Below, piece by piece: positions 1 to 8,551 of a stretch of DNA of 64,000 nucleotides. Origin of the DNA: Porphyromonas vaginalis (GTDB lineage: Bacteria; Bacteroidota; Bacteroidia; Bacteroidales; Porphyromonadaceae); NCBI RefSeq assembly GCF_958301595.1, contig NZ_CATQJU010000001.1, forward strand, positions 434,001 through 498,000, written 5' to 3'. The notes beneath the pieces are model-generated. The model was not told the origin of the DNA. It made no database searches and saw only the letters and a list, made by a program, of their open reading frames with translations. Every line of letters begins with the position of its first letter. Position 1 is the stretch's first letter. Made by a program: the position numbers and the translations under genes.

Positions 1-2
1 AG

Positions 3-2000
3 AGCTTTGCCGTCTCTCTAACTAAGGAGGGCGAGGGTACGATCACTGCGACAGGTGCCACCAGTTTGAATGCTGTGGCTTACGGCACGGAGTTGACGAT
101 TGTCGCTACGCCAGCCAAGGGCTACGAGCTAACGGCACTCACTGCCAATGGCACGGACATCCTCGCTACGAAGAAGATCGTTGTCAAGGAGAACCTAACC
201 GTCAAGGCGATCTTCACGAAGAAGAGTTTCGCCGTCTCTCTAACTAAGGAGGGCGAGGGTACAATCACAGCTACGGGTGCTAGCAGTTTGAATGCTGTGG
301 CTTACGGTACGGAGTTGACCATCAACGCGACACCTGCTATGGGTTACGAACTTCAATCTCTCGTTGCTGGTGGTGTAGACATCACAGCTACAAAGAAGAT
401 CGTTGTCAAGGGCAACCTGACCGTCAAGGCAACCTTCTCTAAGAAGAGCTTCGCCGTCTCTCTAACTAAGGAGGGTGAAGGTACAATCACCGCAACGGGT
501 GCTAGCAACCTTAACTCAGTCGCTTACGGCACAGAGTTGACGATTGTTGCTACCCCTGCCGAGGGTTACGAACTCGTATCCATTACGGCTGGTGGTACGG
601 ATATCACAGCTTCCAAGAAGGTAGTCGTGACTGGCAACCTAACCGTCAAGGCGACCTTTGCTAAGAAGAACTTCGCCGTCTCTCTAACTAAGGAGGGCGA
701 GGGTAGAATCTCCGCTACGGGTGCTAGCAACCTCAACTCTGTCGCTTACGGCACGGAGTTGACCATCAACGCTACCCCAGCTGAGGGCTACGAGCTCGTA
801 TCCATCACGGCTAATGGTACTGACATCACAGCTACCAAGAAGGTAGTCGTCACGGATAATATGGCTGTCAAGGCAACCTTCACGAAGAAGAGCTTCGCTG
901 TCTCTCTAACTAAGGAGGGCGAGGGTACGATCTCCGCAACGGGTGCCACCAGTTTGAATACTGTCGCTTACGGCACAGAGTTGACGATCAATGCTACCCC
1001 TGCCAAGGGTTACGAACTGACGGCTCTCACAGCCAACGGTACGGACATCCTTGCTACGAAGAAGATCGTTGTCACGGATAATATGACCGTCAAGGCGACC
1101 TTTGCTAAGAAGAACTTCGCAGTCTCTCTAACTAAGGAGGGCGAGGGTGCGATATCCGCTACGGGCGCCAGCAGTTTGAATGCTGTGGCTTACGGCACGG
1201 AGTTGACGATTGTCGCTACGCCAGCTAAGGGCTACGAACTGACGGCTCTCACTGCCAACGGCACGGATATCCTCGCTACGAAGAAGATCGTTGTCACGGA
1301 TAACCTCACCGTCAAGGCAACCTTCACGAAGAAGTACTTCGCCGTCTCTCTGACTAAGGAGGGTGAGGGCACGATCTCAGCTACGGGAGCAGATAATCTC
1401 AGTGCTGTGGCTTACGGTACGGAGCTGACGATCAATGCGACACCAGCCAAGGGCTACGAACTTGTATCCATTACGGCTGGTGGTACGGATATCACAGCTA
1501 GCAAGAAGGTAGTTGTGACTGGCAACCTGACCGTCAAGGCGACCTTCGCTAAGAAGAACTTCGCCGTCTCTCTAACTAAGGAGGGTGAGGGTACGATCAC
1601 CGCAACGGGTGCTAGCAACCTTAACTCAGTCGCTTACGGCACAGAGTTGACCATCAATGCGACACCTGCTATGGGTTACGAACTTCAATCTCTCGTTGCT
1701 GGTGGTGCTGATATCACAGCGACGAAGAAGGTCGTTGTCAAGGATAACCTAACTGTCAAAGCGACCTTTGCTAAGAAAGTCTTCGCCGTCTCTCTAACTA
1801 AGGAGGGTGAGGGTACGATCACCGCAACGGGTGCCAGCGACCTCAACTCAGTCGCTTACGGCACAGAGTTGACGATTGTTGCTACGCCAGCCGAGGGTTA
1901 CGAACTTACTGCGCTTACTGCCAATGGCTCGGATATCCTCGCTACGAAGAAGGTCGTCGTCGAGGGCAACCTGACCGTCAAGGCAACCTTTGAGAAGAAG
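3..2000 (+). repeat. 222-bp tandem repeat array, nine units
   Basis: Exact 222-bp periodicity without indels is seen between 3 and 2000. The units differ mainly in a central cassette of three types: TALTANGxDILATKK (units 1, 5, 6, 9), QSLVAGGxDITATKK (2, 8) and VSITAxGTDITAxKK (3, 4, 7). This is a mosaic pattern expected from unequal crossing-over or gene conversion. Confidence 0.95.
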
Positions 2001-2471
2001 ACGTTTGCAGTGACGCTGACTAGCAACGATCATGGAGATATCACGATCGCTGAGCCAGTAGACCTTAAGGCAGTGCCGTATGGTACGACTCTGACGGTGA
2101 AGGCTACAGGCAAGAATGCGCAGTGCGTACTGACGGAGCTGACGGCCAACGGCGAGGATATCCTGGCTACCCGGAGCTTTGTGGTCGCAGATGTGACGGA
2201 GGTCAAGGCTACGTTTGTGGATCACACAGGCGTGGAGACGACCGTCACGCAGCAGACCCAGCTTTACCCGAACCCAGCGACTGACTATGTCATCGTGGAG
2301 GGTGTAGCTCCTGCCAGCGAAGTGACGCTGCACAGCATGACTGGCGAGCGACTCTATGCGGGTCGTGCCGATGGTCGAGGCACACTGCAGATTGACCTGA
2401 CACCCTATGCGGACGGGGTTTACCTAGTCTGCGTAGCGGGCGAGACTTACCGAGTGGTGGTAAGACACTAG
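3..2471 (+). CDS. T9SS-exported protein of tandem InlB-B-like repeats (5' end outside window)
   Basis: The reading frame is open from the first complete codon, so the start lies upstream of the window. The visible 822 codons hold nine near-identical 74-residue units (222 bp each, beginning at 3, 225, 447, 669, 891, 1113, 1335, 1557 and 1779) and a degenerate tenth from 2001. Units read like FAVSLTKEGEGTITATGA... AYGTELTI.ATPA.GYEL, which resembles the divergent InlB B-repeat family found in surface proteins. From about 2270 the protein ends in a type A T9SS sorting domain (LYPNPATDYV, then LTPYADGVYLV near the end), so it should be exported across the outer membrane and attached or released at the surface. 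The role is probably an adhesin or surface stalk; that is inference. A strong terminator follows directly. Confidence 0.85.
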   Translation, partial: SFAVSLTKEGEGTITATGATSLNAVAYGTELTIVATPAKGYELTALTANGTDILATKKIVVKENLTVKAIFTKKSFAVSLTKEGEGTITATGASSLNAVAYGTELTINATPAMGYELQSLVAGGVDITATKKIVVKGNLTVKATFSKKSFAVSLTKEGEGTITATGASNLNSVAYGTELTIVATPAEGYELVSITAGGTDITASKKVVVTGNLTVKATFAKKNFAVSLTKEGEGRISATGASNLNSVAYGTELTINATPAEGYELVSITANGTDITATKKVVVTDNMAVKATFTKKSFAVSLTKEGEGTISATGATSLNTVAYGTELTINATPAKGYELTALTANGTDILATKKIVVTDNMTVKATFAKKNFAVSLTKEGEGAISATGASSLNAVAYGTELTIVATPAKGYELTALTANGTDILATKKIVVTDNLTVKATFTKKYFAVSLTKEGEGTISATGADNLSAVAYGTELTINATPAKGYELVSITAGGTDITASKKVVVTGNLTVKATFAKKNFAVSLTKEGEGTITATGASNLNSVAYGTELTINATPAMGYELQSLVAGGADITATKKVVVKDNLTVKATFAKKVFAVSLTKEGEGTITATGASDLNSVAYGTELTIVATPAEGYELTALTANGSDILATKKVVVEGNLTVKATFEKKTFAVTLTSNDHGDITIAEPVDLKAVPYGTTLTVKATGKNAQCVLTELTANGEDILATRSFVVADVTEVKATFVDHTGVETTVTQQTQLYPNPATDYVIVEGVAPASEVTLHSMTGERLYAGRADGRGTLQIDLTPYADGVYLVCVAGETYRVVVRH

Positions 2472-2475
2472 AATC

Positions 2476-2508
2476 AAAAAAGGGGCGAACGATGGTTCGC
2501 CCCTTTTT
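2476..2508 (+). terminator. Intrinsic terminator after the repeat protein
   Basis: Stem AAAAGGGGCGAAC / GTTCGCCCCTTTT with a GATG loop, followed by a T run, five bases after the stop codon. The stem is symmetrical enough to act in both directions. Confidence 0.85.
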
Positions 2509-2510
2509 GA

Positions 2511-2682
2511 TTAGAGATTAGACTTTAGAAGTTAGAGATTAGACTTTAGATATTAGAGGCTAGAGATTAGAGGGCTAGTGGCACTAGTGGGGCTAGTGCT
2601 TCTAGTGGCACTAGATTTTCTAGAATCTAACTTCTAATCTCTAACCTCTAATTTCTAACCTCTCTCCTCTAATCTCTAATTT
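2511..2682. repeat. Degenerate TTAGAGATTAGA / TCTAATCTCTAA inverted repeat region
   Basis: The left half is made of TTAGAGATTAGACTT-like units, the right half of their complement (CTAATCTCTAACCTC), and the centre of CTAGTGGCACTAG palindromes. The whole can fold back on itself. Similar CTAATCTCTAACTTC runs recur at 19328-19371 and 47677-47700, always just ahead of a promoter-like box. No coding potential was seen. Confidence 0.7.
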
Positions 2683-2685
2683 TCG

Positions 2686-2693
2686 TACCTTAG
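2686..2693 (+). promoter_or_regulatory. -7 box of folA-hisS
   Basis: TACCTTAG, close to the Bacteroidota TAnnTTTG consensus, 23 bases ahead of the folA ATG. No clear TTTG lies 20 bp upstream, because the repeat region occupies that position. Confidence 0.5.
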
Positions 2694-2716
2694 CTCCCAA
2701 ATTAGTTTGTCTGAGT

Positions 2717-3238
2717 ATGGAGATATGGATTATAGTGGCGACGGCGCGTGACCGTGCGATAGGGCGTGATGGCACTATGCCGTGGCGTCTGAGTGATGAT
2801 TTGCGCCGATTTAAGGCGGCTACGACGGGACACGCGGTCATCATGGGGCGACACACTTGGGACTCCATCGGAGCTCGTCCACTGCCCAACCGCTGCAACA
2901 TCGTGGTCTCTCGCACCTTGACCGAGGGCGATGCCGAGACACACTATGTCACCTCCACGCTAGAGCAGGCACTACAGCATTGCCAGCAGGCGGGCTACGA
3001 GCGCGTCTACATCATGGGGGGCGGGATGCTCTACAAGAGTGGCCTACCCTACGCTACGCACCTGAACTTGACAATGGTCGACACAGTCGTGCCGGATGCT
3101 GACACACATTTCCCAGAGATCAACCTAGCGGAGTGGTCCAAGCTCGAGGAGACGCACTATCCAACTGATGAGCGCAATGACTACCCCGTAACACAAACGC
3201 TATACAAACGAATCGCAACGGCTAAACGCTATGAGTAA
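2717..3238 (+). CDS. folA: Dihydrofolate reductase
   Basis: 173 residues, normal for bacterial DHFR, which reduces dihydrofolate to tetrahydrofolate with NADPH in the cytoplasm and is the target of trimethoprim. Visible signatures are the N-terminal strand IIVATARDRAIGRDG, the PW of the substrate loop (GTMPWRLSDDLRRFK, with the usual acidic residue in the following helix), the cofactor motif VIMGRHTWDSIG, and the second nucleotide-binding segment YIMGGGMLYK. The last eight bases overlap the hisS start, so the two genes are probably translated from one mRNA. Confidence is high from family signatures. Confidence 0.95.
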   Translation: MEIWIIVATARDRAIGRDGTMPWRLSDDLRRFKAATTGHAVIMGRHTWDSIGARPLPNRCNIVVSRTLTEGDAETHYVTSTLEQALQHCQQAGYERVYIMGGGMLYKSGLPYATHLNLTMVDTVVPDADTHFPEINLAEWSKLEETHYPTDERNDYPVTQTLYKRIATAKRYE

Positions 3239-4610
3239 ACCTTCGATACCTAAGGGAACAAGAGACTTCGGTGCTGAGGAGATGCGCCGACGCAACTATA
3301 TATTTGATACGATACGCTCTGTCTTCGCGCTCTACGGCTTCGAGCAGATCGAGACGCCCGCTATGGAGCAGCTGACTACGCTCACGGGCAAATATGGTGT
3401 AGAGGGAGACCGACTACTCTTTAAGATCCTCAACTCGGGCGACTATAAGGCGGGGATTGACGCAGAGACCTTTGCTGAGGAGTCTCCCGCAGCGTTGGCG
3501 GCTCGTCTTTGTGACCGTGGGCTACGCTACGATCTAACCGTACCCTTCGCTCGCTATGTGGTGATGCACCGCAACGAACTGACCTTCCCCTTCAAGCGCT
3601 ACCAGATGCAACCCGTATGGCGTGCCGACAGACCGCAGAAGGGTCGCTATCGCGAGTTTTACCAGTGCGATGCCGATGTCATCGGTACCGACTCGCTGAT
3701 GCCGGAGGTGGACTTTGTCTATATGATCGACGAAGTCTTCCGTCGGCTGGATCTGCGTACCACACTACTACTCAACAACCGCAAGATACTGGCGGGGATT
3801 GCTGAGGTGATCAAGGCTCCTGACAGGCTAGCGCAGTTGACCATCTGTATGGACAAGCTGGACAAGACCTCTGCGGAGGCTGTTTTGGCGGATCTCGTCG
3901 AGAGTGGCTTTGATCCCGACTTGCTAGAACCCGTTCGCAAGGTGCTGACGCTAGAGGGGAGCAATCGGGACAAGGTGACAACGCTCCGACAGCTACTCGA
4001 TGACTCTGAGATAGGGCTCAAGGGGCTGGAAGAGCTCGAGTACGTCCTGGATCATGTCGACACGAGCGACCTGATGACGGAGCTAACCTTCTCGCCTTCG
4101 CTGGCACGTGGTCTGGACTACTACACAGGCGCTATCCTAGAGGTTAAGTCGCTCGATGCGCCGATGGGATCTATCTCCGGTGGTGGACGCTACGACAATC
4201 TGACGGGTATCTTTGGGCTGGATGGTGTCTCAGGCGTGGGCGTCTCCTTTGGCGCAGAGCGTATCTACGACATCATGCTTTCGCTGGGTAAGTTTGAGAC
4301 CGCGATGGCTCCCGAAGAGCGCATCTTCATCGTCAACTTTGGCGAGGAGGAGCTGCAGAAACTACTTCCCACAGCGCGCCAGCTACGCCGGGCGGGACTC
4401 CCGACGGAGGTCTACCCCTCAGCGGACAAGATGAAGAAACAGCTCTCCTATGCCAACAGCAGAGGCTGTCGCTACGTCATCATCGCGGGGAGTCAAGAGC
4501 TGAGCGACGGCAAGGTCTCGATCAAGGATATGACCCTCGGCACGCAGCAGGAGTGTCCGCTCGACGAGATCGTATCTCGCCTGAGGGAGTCACTCTCCGC
4601 TAGTCATTAG
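3231..4610 (+). CDS. hisS: Histidyl-tRNA synthetase
   Basis: 459 residues. Class II synthetase that charges tRNA-His. The N-terminus KPSIPKGTRDFG is the family hallmark. Motif 2 is visible as the YDLTVPFARYV region and GRYREFYQCDADVIG. The histidine-specific motif RGLDYYTGAILE and motif 3 GGGRYDNL...GVGVSFGAERI follow, then the anticodon-binding domain (about residues 360-459). The ATG overlaps the end of folA by 8 bp. Downstream there is no obvious terminator; a MITE lies 12 bp after the stop. Confidence 0.96.
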   Translation: MSKPSIPKGTRDFGAEEMRRRNYIFDTIRSVFALYGFEQIETPAMEQLTTLTGKYGVEGDRLLFKILNSGDYKAGIDAETFAEESPAALAARLCDRGLRYDLTVPFARYVVMHRNELTFPFKRYQMQPVWRADRPQKGRYREFYQCDADVIGTDSLMPEVDFVYMIDEVFRRLDLRTTLLLNNRKILAGIAEVIKAPDRLAQLTICMDKLDKTSAEAVLADLVESGFDPDLLEPVRKVLTLEGSNRDKVTTLRQLLDDSEIGLKGLEELEYVLDHVDTSDLMTELTFSPSLARGLDYYTGAILEVKSLDAPMGSISGGGRYDNLTGIFGLDGVSGVGVSFGAERIYDIMLSLGKFETAMAPEERIFIVNFGEEELQKLLPTARQLRRAGLPTEVYPSADKMKKQLSYANSRGCRYVIIAGSQELSDGKVSIKDMTLGTQQECPLDEIVSRLRESLSASH

Positions 4611-4622
4611 AATGCTCATCTC

Positions 4623-4797
4623 GAGATTGTTGCAAAAGTCAACAGTCTCACAATCTTGCAAGCAAGATTGTCCTGACTTTGCAGAAAGGATGAAGCGCAA
4701 GGCACTGAGGGTGAGGTCTGAAGGGAGCATACCTCCGTATGTGACCGAAGCCAAATCCCGAAAGCAACACAGCGATTCGCCTTTATACAATAGTCTC
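4623..4797 (+). mobile_element. 175-bp MITE, copy 1
   Basis: Imperfect terminal inverted repeats: left GAGATTGTTGCAAAAG, right end reads (complement) GAGACTATTGTATAAAG. It is flanked by a 5-bp direct repeat ATCTC at 4618-4622 and 4798-4802. An internal hairpin ACAATCTTGC / GCAAGATTGT lies near the left end. It has no transposase, so it is non-autonomous. A full second copy in opposite orientation is at 51049-51223 and a partial copy at about 7226-7303. It sits between hisS and the FKBP genes, right beside the latter's -7 box. Confidence 0.85.
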
Positions 4798-4814
4798 ATC
4801 TCATGGAGAATTGC

Positions 4815-4822
4815 TACCTTTG
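4815..4822 (+). promoter_or_regulatory. -7 box of the FKBP cluster
   Basis: TACCTTTG, perfect match to the Bacteroidota -7 consensus, 35 bases ahead of the first FKBP ATG. The -33 position falls inside the right end of the MITE, so the insertion may have altered the upstream half of this promoter. Confidence 0.65.
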
Positions 4823-4857
4823 CAGGAGTATTTCTCAACTAAAGATAGAATATCCCC

Positions 4858-5448
4858 ATGCCACAAGACGAAGTAAGCTACGCACTAGGCCTAAGCATCG
4901 GCCAGAACTTCAAAGCATCCGGAATCAAGGCGATCACCTCTGAAGACTTTATCGCAGGTCTCCAGGACGCTCTCGCTGAGCGTGAGCCACAGATGACCAC
5001 CGAACGAGCTCGTGAGGTGATCAACCAGCTATTCACGCGCTTGCAACAGGAGGAGGCAGAGCTCAACGCTGCTGCTGGCAAGGAGTACCAAGAGATCATG
5101 CGCCACAAGAGTGGTGTCGTGACGCTCCCCAGTGGACTACAATACGAGATCATCAAGGAGGGCAAGGGTGCTAAGCCTAAGGCTACTGACAAGGTGCGCG
5201 TACACTACCACGGCACACTCATCAATGGCGTCGTCTTCGACAGCTCCGTAGAGCGTGGTGAGCCGGCTGAGTTCCCGCTCAATGCGGTCATCCCAGGCTG
5301 GACGCAGATCCTACAGCTGATGCCCGTGGGCAGTAAGTGGCGCGTCGTGATACCCTCCGAGCTAGCCTACGGTAGCCGTGGTGCTGGTGACGTGATCCGC
5401 CCCAATATGACGCTGATCTTCGAGATCGAGCTACTAGACATCGTATAG
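4858..5448 (+). CDS. FKBP-type peptidyl-prolyl isomerase, no signal peptide
   Basis: 196 residues. N-terminal helical dimerisation region (SYALGLSIGQNF, about residues 5-85) as in the FklB/FkpA/Mip group, then an FKBP domain (about 90-196) with VRVHYHGTLINGVVFDSS, VIPGWTQILQLMPVGSKW and AYGSRGAG.VI.PN.TLIFEIELL. It catalyses cis-trans isomerisation of Xaa-Pro bonds. No signal peptide precedes the dimerisation region, so a cytoplasmic location is inferred, unlike its two neighbours. It is first of three tandem FKBP genes, 13 bases ahead of the second, and likely co-transcribed. Confidence 0.9.
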   Translation: MPQDEVSYALGLSIGQNFKASGIKAITSEDFIAGLQDALAEREPQMTTERAREVINQLFTRLQQEEAELNAAAGKEYQEIMRHKSGVVTLPSGLQYEIIKEGKGAKPKATDKVRVHYHGTLINGVVFDSSVERGEPAEFPLNAVIPGWTQILQLMPVGSKWRVVIPSELAYGSRGAGDVIRPNMTLIFEIELLDIV

Positions 5449-5461
5449 ACACATTACAGCT

Positions 5462-6187
5462 ATGACACATCGCATTTTAACTCTTGCGCTGACGCTACTT
5501 GTAGGCGTAGGCGTACTCACGGCTGCAGAGCCTCCACGTCTCATCACATCGGCTGATACAGCAGCCTATGCGCTAGGCGTCGCTAATGGTATCGGCTTTG
5601 CCCAGAATCTCTCCCAGATGCCTGGCGATCCAGTGAATAAGGAGTTACTCCTAGCGGGCTTTTCGGCTGCTCTTCTAGAGCAACCTACCGTTATGACCAA
5701 TGAGGAGGCGCAAGCTTTTCTCTCTAAGTACTTCCAGCAGCTCCAAGAGCAGCAGATGCAGGAGACAAAGGAGAAGAACGAGGCCTTCCTCGAGAGCAAT
5801 GGGAAGCGTCCCGAGGTCAAAACGACCCAGAGCGGACTACAATATGAGATCATCAAGGAGGGCAAGGGACCTCGTCCTACGGTCGAGGACACAGTCCGTG
5901 TGCACTACACGGGTACGCTCATCGACGGCTCTAAGTTTGACAGCTCCATAGATCGTGGCGAGCCTACCAAGTTTGGACTCTTGCAAGTAATCCCAGGCTG
6001 GACCGAGGGTCTATGCTTACTCCCTGAGGGCAGCAAGGCTAAGCTCTACATCCCCGCACGTCTTGCGTACGGTGAGCGTGGAGCAGGCGGTATGATCCCG
6101 CCTTATGCTACGCTGATCTTCGAGATCGAGCTACTAGAGGTGATCAAGGGCGAGCCTATTCCTCTAGCTACTCCAACGGACAAATAG
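5462..6187 (+). CDS. FKBP-type peptidyl-prolyl isomerase, periplasmic
   Basis: 241 residues. A signal peptide (THRILTLALTLLVGVGVLTAAE, residues 2-23) is followed by the helical FKBP N-terminal domain (AYALGVANGIGFAQN), a charged Gln/Glu-rich helix (QQLQEQQMQETKEKNEAF) and the catalytic domain (VRVHYTGTLIDGSKFDSS, VIPGWTEGLCLLPEGSK, AYGERGAGGMIPPYATLIFEIELL). It is predicted to be a soluble periplasmic folding factor of the FkpA/FklB type. The DNA around QSGLQYEIIKEGKG is almost the same as in the upstream gene, which shows recent duplication or conversion. Confidence 0.9.
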   Translation: MTHRILTLALTLLVGVGVLTAAEPPRLITSADTAAYALGVANGIGFAQNLSQMPGDPVNKELLLAGFSAALLEQPTVMTNEEAQAFLSKYFQQLQEQQMQETKEKNEAFLESNGKRPEVKTTQSGLQYEIIKEGKGPRPTVEDTVRVHYTGTLIDGSKFDSSIDRGEPTKFGLLQVIPGWTEGLCLLPEGSKAKLYIPARLAYGERGAGGMIPPYATLIFEIELLEVIKGEPIPLATPTDK

Positions 6188-6231
6188 TCCGAACGATACA
6201 TCGCAAACAAATATCCTAAATACAACTTACA

Positions 6232-7089
6232 ATGAAGAAATCAATCCTCTCACTCCTCGCAGTGGTTGCAATGGTCTGTGCCTTTGCCAGCTGTAATAAG
6301 ACAGCTCAGAAGAGTGAAACCAACAATGAGCTATCTGCCATGAGCGATAGCGTAGCTATGATCCAGGGTTATATGACTGGTCAGCAGCTAGGTCAGCAGT
6401 TTATGATGATGGCTATGCAGGGCATGCCTGTAGACTCGATGGAGTTCCTCAAGGGCTTCAAGGAGGGTATCGCTGACACGACCAAGTTCTCTTACTTCGC
6501 AGGACAGATCCAGGGTGTCCAGACCGCTATAGGCCTCGCCAAAGAGGGCCTCGATGCTAAGCTCTTTACTCAGTACCTTGAGTATGCTCTCAAGGGCGAT
6601 ACGACCAAGATGACAATGGATCAAGAGGCTGCGTATAACTACATCCAGAACTACATCAATAAGAAGCAGGAGATCGACAACAAGGAGAAGTTCGGCAAGA
6701 ACATCGATGCTGGCAAGAAGGCCATCGAGGACTTTGCTAAGCAGGACGGCGTCATCACGACAAAGTCAGGTCTCGCTTATCGCTACGCTACGAAGGGTAC
6801 TGGCAAGTCTCCCGTAGATGGTGACAAGGTCAAGGTAACTTACCGTGGCACACTCATCGACGGCACCGAGTTTGACAAGAGCGAGGAGCCTATCGAGTTC
6901 GGAGTCAATCAGGTTATCCCAGGCTGGACGGAGCTTCTTAAGCTGATGAAGGTTGGCGATCAAGTAACCGCTTACATTCCTTACGACCTAGCTTACGGTG
7001 CTAACGGTAGTGGGTCTACCATCGAGCCTTACTCTACGCTCATCTTTGACGTGACTCTCTTAGAGGTAAACCCCGCAGAGAAGAAGTAA
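6232..7089 (+). CDS. FKBP-type peptidyl-prolyl isomerase, lipoprotein
   Basis: 285 residues. Lipoprotein signal MKKSILSLLAVVAMVCAFASC with the lipidated Cys at residue 21, so it is membrane-anchored and probably faces the periplasm. The N-terminal helical domain (residues about 35-150) is followed by FKBP (VKVTYRGTLIDGTEFDKS, VIPGWTELLKLMKVGDQ, AYGANGSGSTIEPYSTLIFDVTLL). The peptide-binding Trp of the family is present in PGWTE. Third gene of the FKBP trio, 44 bases after the second. A hairpin downstream (7152-7207) may terminate transcription. Confidence 0.9.
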   Translation: MKKSILSLLAVVAMVCAFASCNKTAQKSETNNELSAMSDSVAMIQGYMTGQQLGQQFMMMAMQGMPVDSMEFLKGFKEGIADTTKFSYFAGQIQGVQTAIGLAKEGLDAKLFTQYLEYALKGDTTKMTMDQEAAYNYIQNYINKKQEIDNKEKFGKNIDAGKKAIEDFAKQDGVITTKSGLAYRYATKGTGKSPVDGDKVKVTYRGTLIDGTEFDKSEEPIEFGVNQVIPGWTELLKLMKVGDQVTAYIPYDLAYGANGSGSTIEPYSTLIFDVTLLEVNPAEKK

Positions 7090-7151
7090 TCAGCGCGACG
7101 CTCAGTCGCCACGCATGACGACTCAATAGGTTCATGCGTCTGACTAATCTG

Positions 7152-7207
7152 GACCTACACAGTATCTATCGTTGGCACACGTCGTGCTACTAGATCCTGT
7201 GTAGGTC
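7152..7207 (+). terminator. Possible terminator hairpin after the FKBP trio
   Basis: Eleven-base arms GACCTACACAG / CTGTGTAGGTC separated by 34 bases that contain a smaller hairpin (GCACACGTCGTGC). There is only a short, weak T stretch after it, so termination efficiency is uncertain. Confidence 0.45.
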
Positions 7208-7225
7208 TATTCATAAGAATGGAGG

Positions 7226-7303
7226 GAGGGAGCATACCTCCGTATGTGACCGAAGCCGAATCCCGAAAGCAACACAGCGATTCGCCTTTATGCAAAAGTC
7301 CTC
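7226..7303 (+). mobile_element. Truncated copy of the 175-bp MITE
   Basis: About 80 bases match the right half of the MITE at 4623-4797 (segment starting GGGAGCATACCTCCGTATG and ending CGATTCGCCTTTATGCAAAAG). The left half is missing and the right terminal repeat is degenerate. It lies immediately upstream of bioF. Confidence 0.75.
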
Positions 7304-7337
7304 TCTGACGAAACGCACGCCACACCAACTAAGGTCT

Positions 7338-8546
7338 ATGTCTCACTTCGAGTCACATATAAAGCAGATCCTCGCCACGCTACGGGACGAGCAGGCACTC
7401 CGCACACTAACCCCTATTGAGCCTCTAGAGGATGGTCGCTACAGAGCGCCCGATGACGCGCACCCACAACCACTCATCAACCTCAACAGCAACGACTACC
7501 TAGCTCTCCACGACGCTACCTGTCACTTTGCTGGGGAGACCGACCTGACCAACAGCCTAGAGAGGCTCTCAGCGAAGGAGATAGGCTCTACCTCTTCGCG
7601 TCTGCTCTCGGGAGATCGTGCGGTGATGCACCAGCTCGAGGGACTCATCGCTGAGTCGCTACAGCACGAGGCTGCTTTGCTCTTTAACAGTGGCTACCAT
7701 GCTAACGTAGGCATCCTCCCAGCACTCAAACTCCCTGGCATGGTGGTGCTAGCAGACAAGCTGATCCACGCCAGTATGATCGACGGGATACGACTCTCAG
7801 GCTTGCCCTTCGAGCGCTTTCGCCACAACGATGTGACCAATCTCCAGCGTCTCATCGAGAAGCATCACAGCTCCGAGAGCTGCCAGCACATCATCGTCTT
7901 GGCCGAGAGCATCTACAGCATGGATGGTGATCTGGCTCCGCTAGAAGAGTTCGTGGGCCTCAAGAAGCGATACCCCAAGGTAGCACTCTATATAGACGAA
8001 GCGCACGCCATCGGCGTACGTGGAGCTCATGGCTATGGGCTGTGCGAAGAGCTGGGCTTACTTCCCGAGATCGATCTCCTTGTCGGCACCTTTGGCAAGG
8101 CTCTCGGATCTATGGGCGCTTATGTGGCTTGCTCTGAGGCGGTACGCACACTACTCATCACACGCTCCCGAAGCCTCATCTACTCGACCATGCTGCCCCC
8201 GCTCATCATTCAGTGGATACTAGCCGTCTGGCAAGCGCTCCCCACCCTCACACAGCGCAGAGCGCACCTAGCTGAGCTACAGCAACTACTGACCGACGAG
8301 CTGGCCTCACTCCCTGAGCAACTGCTACCCACTCCGCACAGCCACATCATACCACTCCTCTGCGGGAGTCGTGAGCGAGCCAGAGCCGTGGCGCAAGCTC
8401 TGCACGAGGAGGGTTACTTCATCCGCCCCATCATGTCTCCGACCGTACCTGTCGGCTCCGAGCGACTGAGGATCTCACTGACCGCTGGACTGACCTCGTC
8501 AGATGTCAGTCGGCTCTGCCAAGTCATCCTAGCACACCTTGCCTAG
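7338..8546 (+). CDS. bioF: 8-amino-7-oxononanoate synthase (BioF-like)
   Basis: 402 residues from the ATG at 7338 (MSHFESHIKQILA); an in-frame ATG at 7290 lies inside the MITE remnant and is unlikely to be the natural start. PLP-dependent alpha-oxoamine synthase that condenses pimeloyl-ACP with alanine in biotin synthesis. Family marks include SNDYLAL, GSTSSRLLSGDRAVM, LLFNSGYHANVGIL, YIDEAHAIGVRGAHG and the PLP lysine in GTFGKALGSMGAYV. KBL (2-amino-3-ketobutyrate ligase) is a close relative, but the adjacent bioG and bioC argue for BioF. Gap to bioG is 5 bases. Confidence 0.92.
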   Translation: MSHFESHIKQILATLRDEQALRTLTPIEPLEDGRYRAPDDAHPQPLINLNSNDYLALHDATCHFAGETDLTNSLERLSAKEIGSTSSRLLSGDRAVMHQLEGLIAESLQHEAALLFNSGYHANVGILPALKLPGMVVLADKLIHASMIDGIRLSGLPFERFRHNDVTNLQRLIEKHHSSESCQHIIVLAESIYSMDGDLAPLEEFVGLKKRYPKVALYIDEAHAIGVRGAHGYGLCEELGLLPEIDLLVGTFGKALGSMGAYVACSEAVRTLLITRSRSLIYSTMLPPLIIQWILAVWQALPTLTQRRAHLAELQQLLTDELASLPEQLLPTPHSHIIPLLCGSRERARAVAQALHEEGYFIRPIMSPTVPVGSERLRISLTAGLTSSDVSRLCQVILAHLA

Positions 8547-8551
8547 AGCTT

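Noticed and set aside
3-2000. Regular 222-bp array as CRISPR or satellite
   Set aside because: The period is an exact coding multiple within one open frame and encodes InlB-B-like domains.
1848-2333. 161-codon minus-strand frame opposite the repeat protein
   Set aside because: A shadow of the highly biased repeat sequence; no domain.
7290-7337. Longer bioF start at the ATG at 7290
   Set aside because: That ATG is inside a MITE remnant; BioF similarity starts at MSHFESH.
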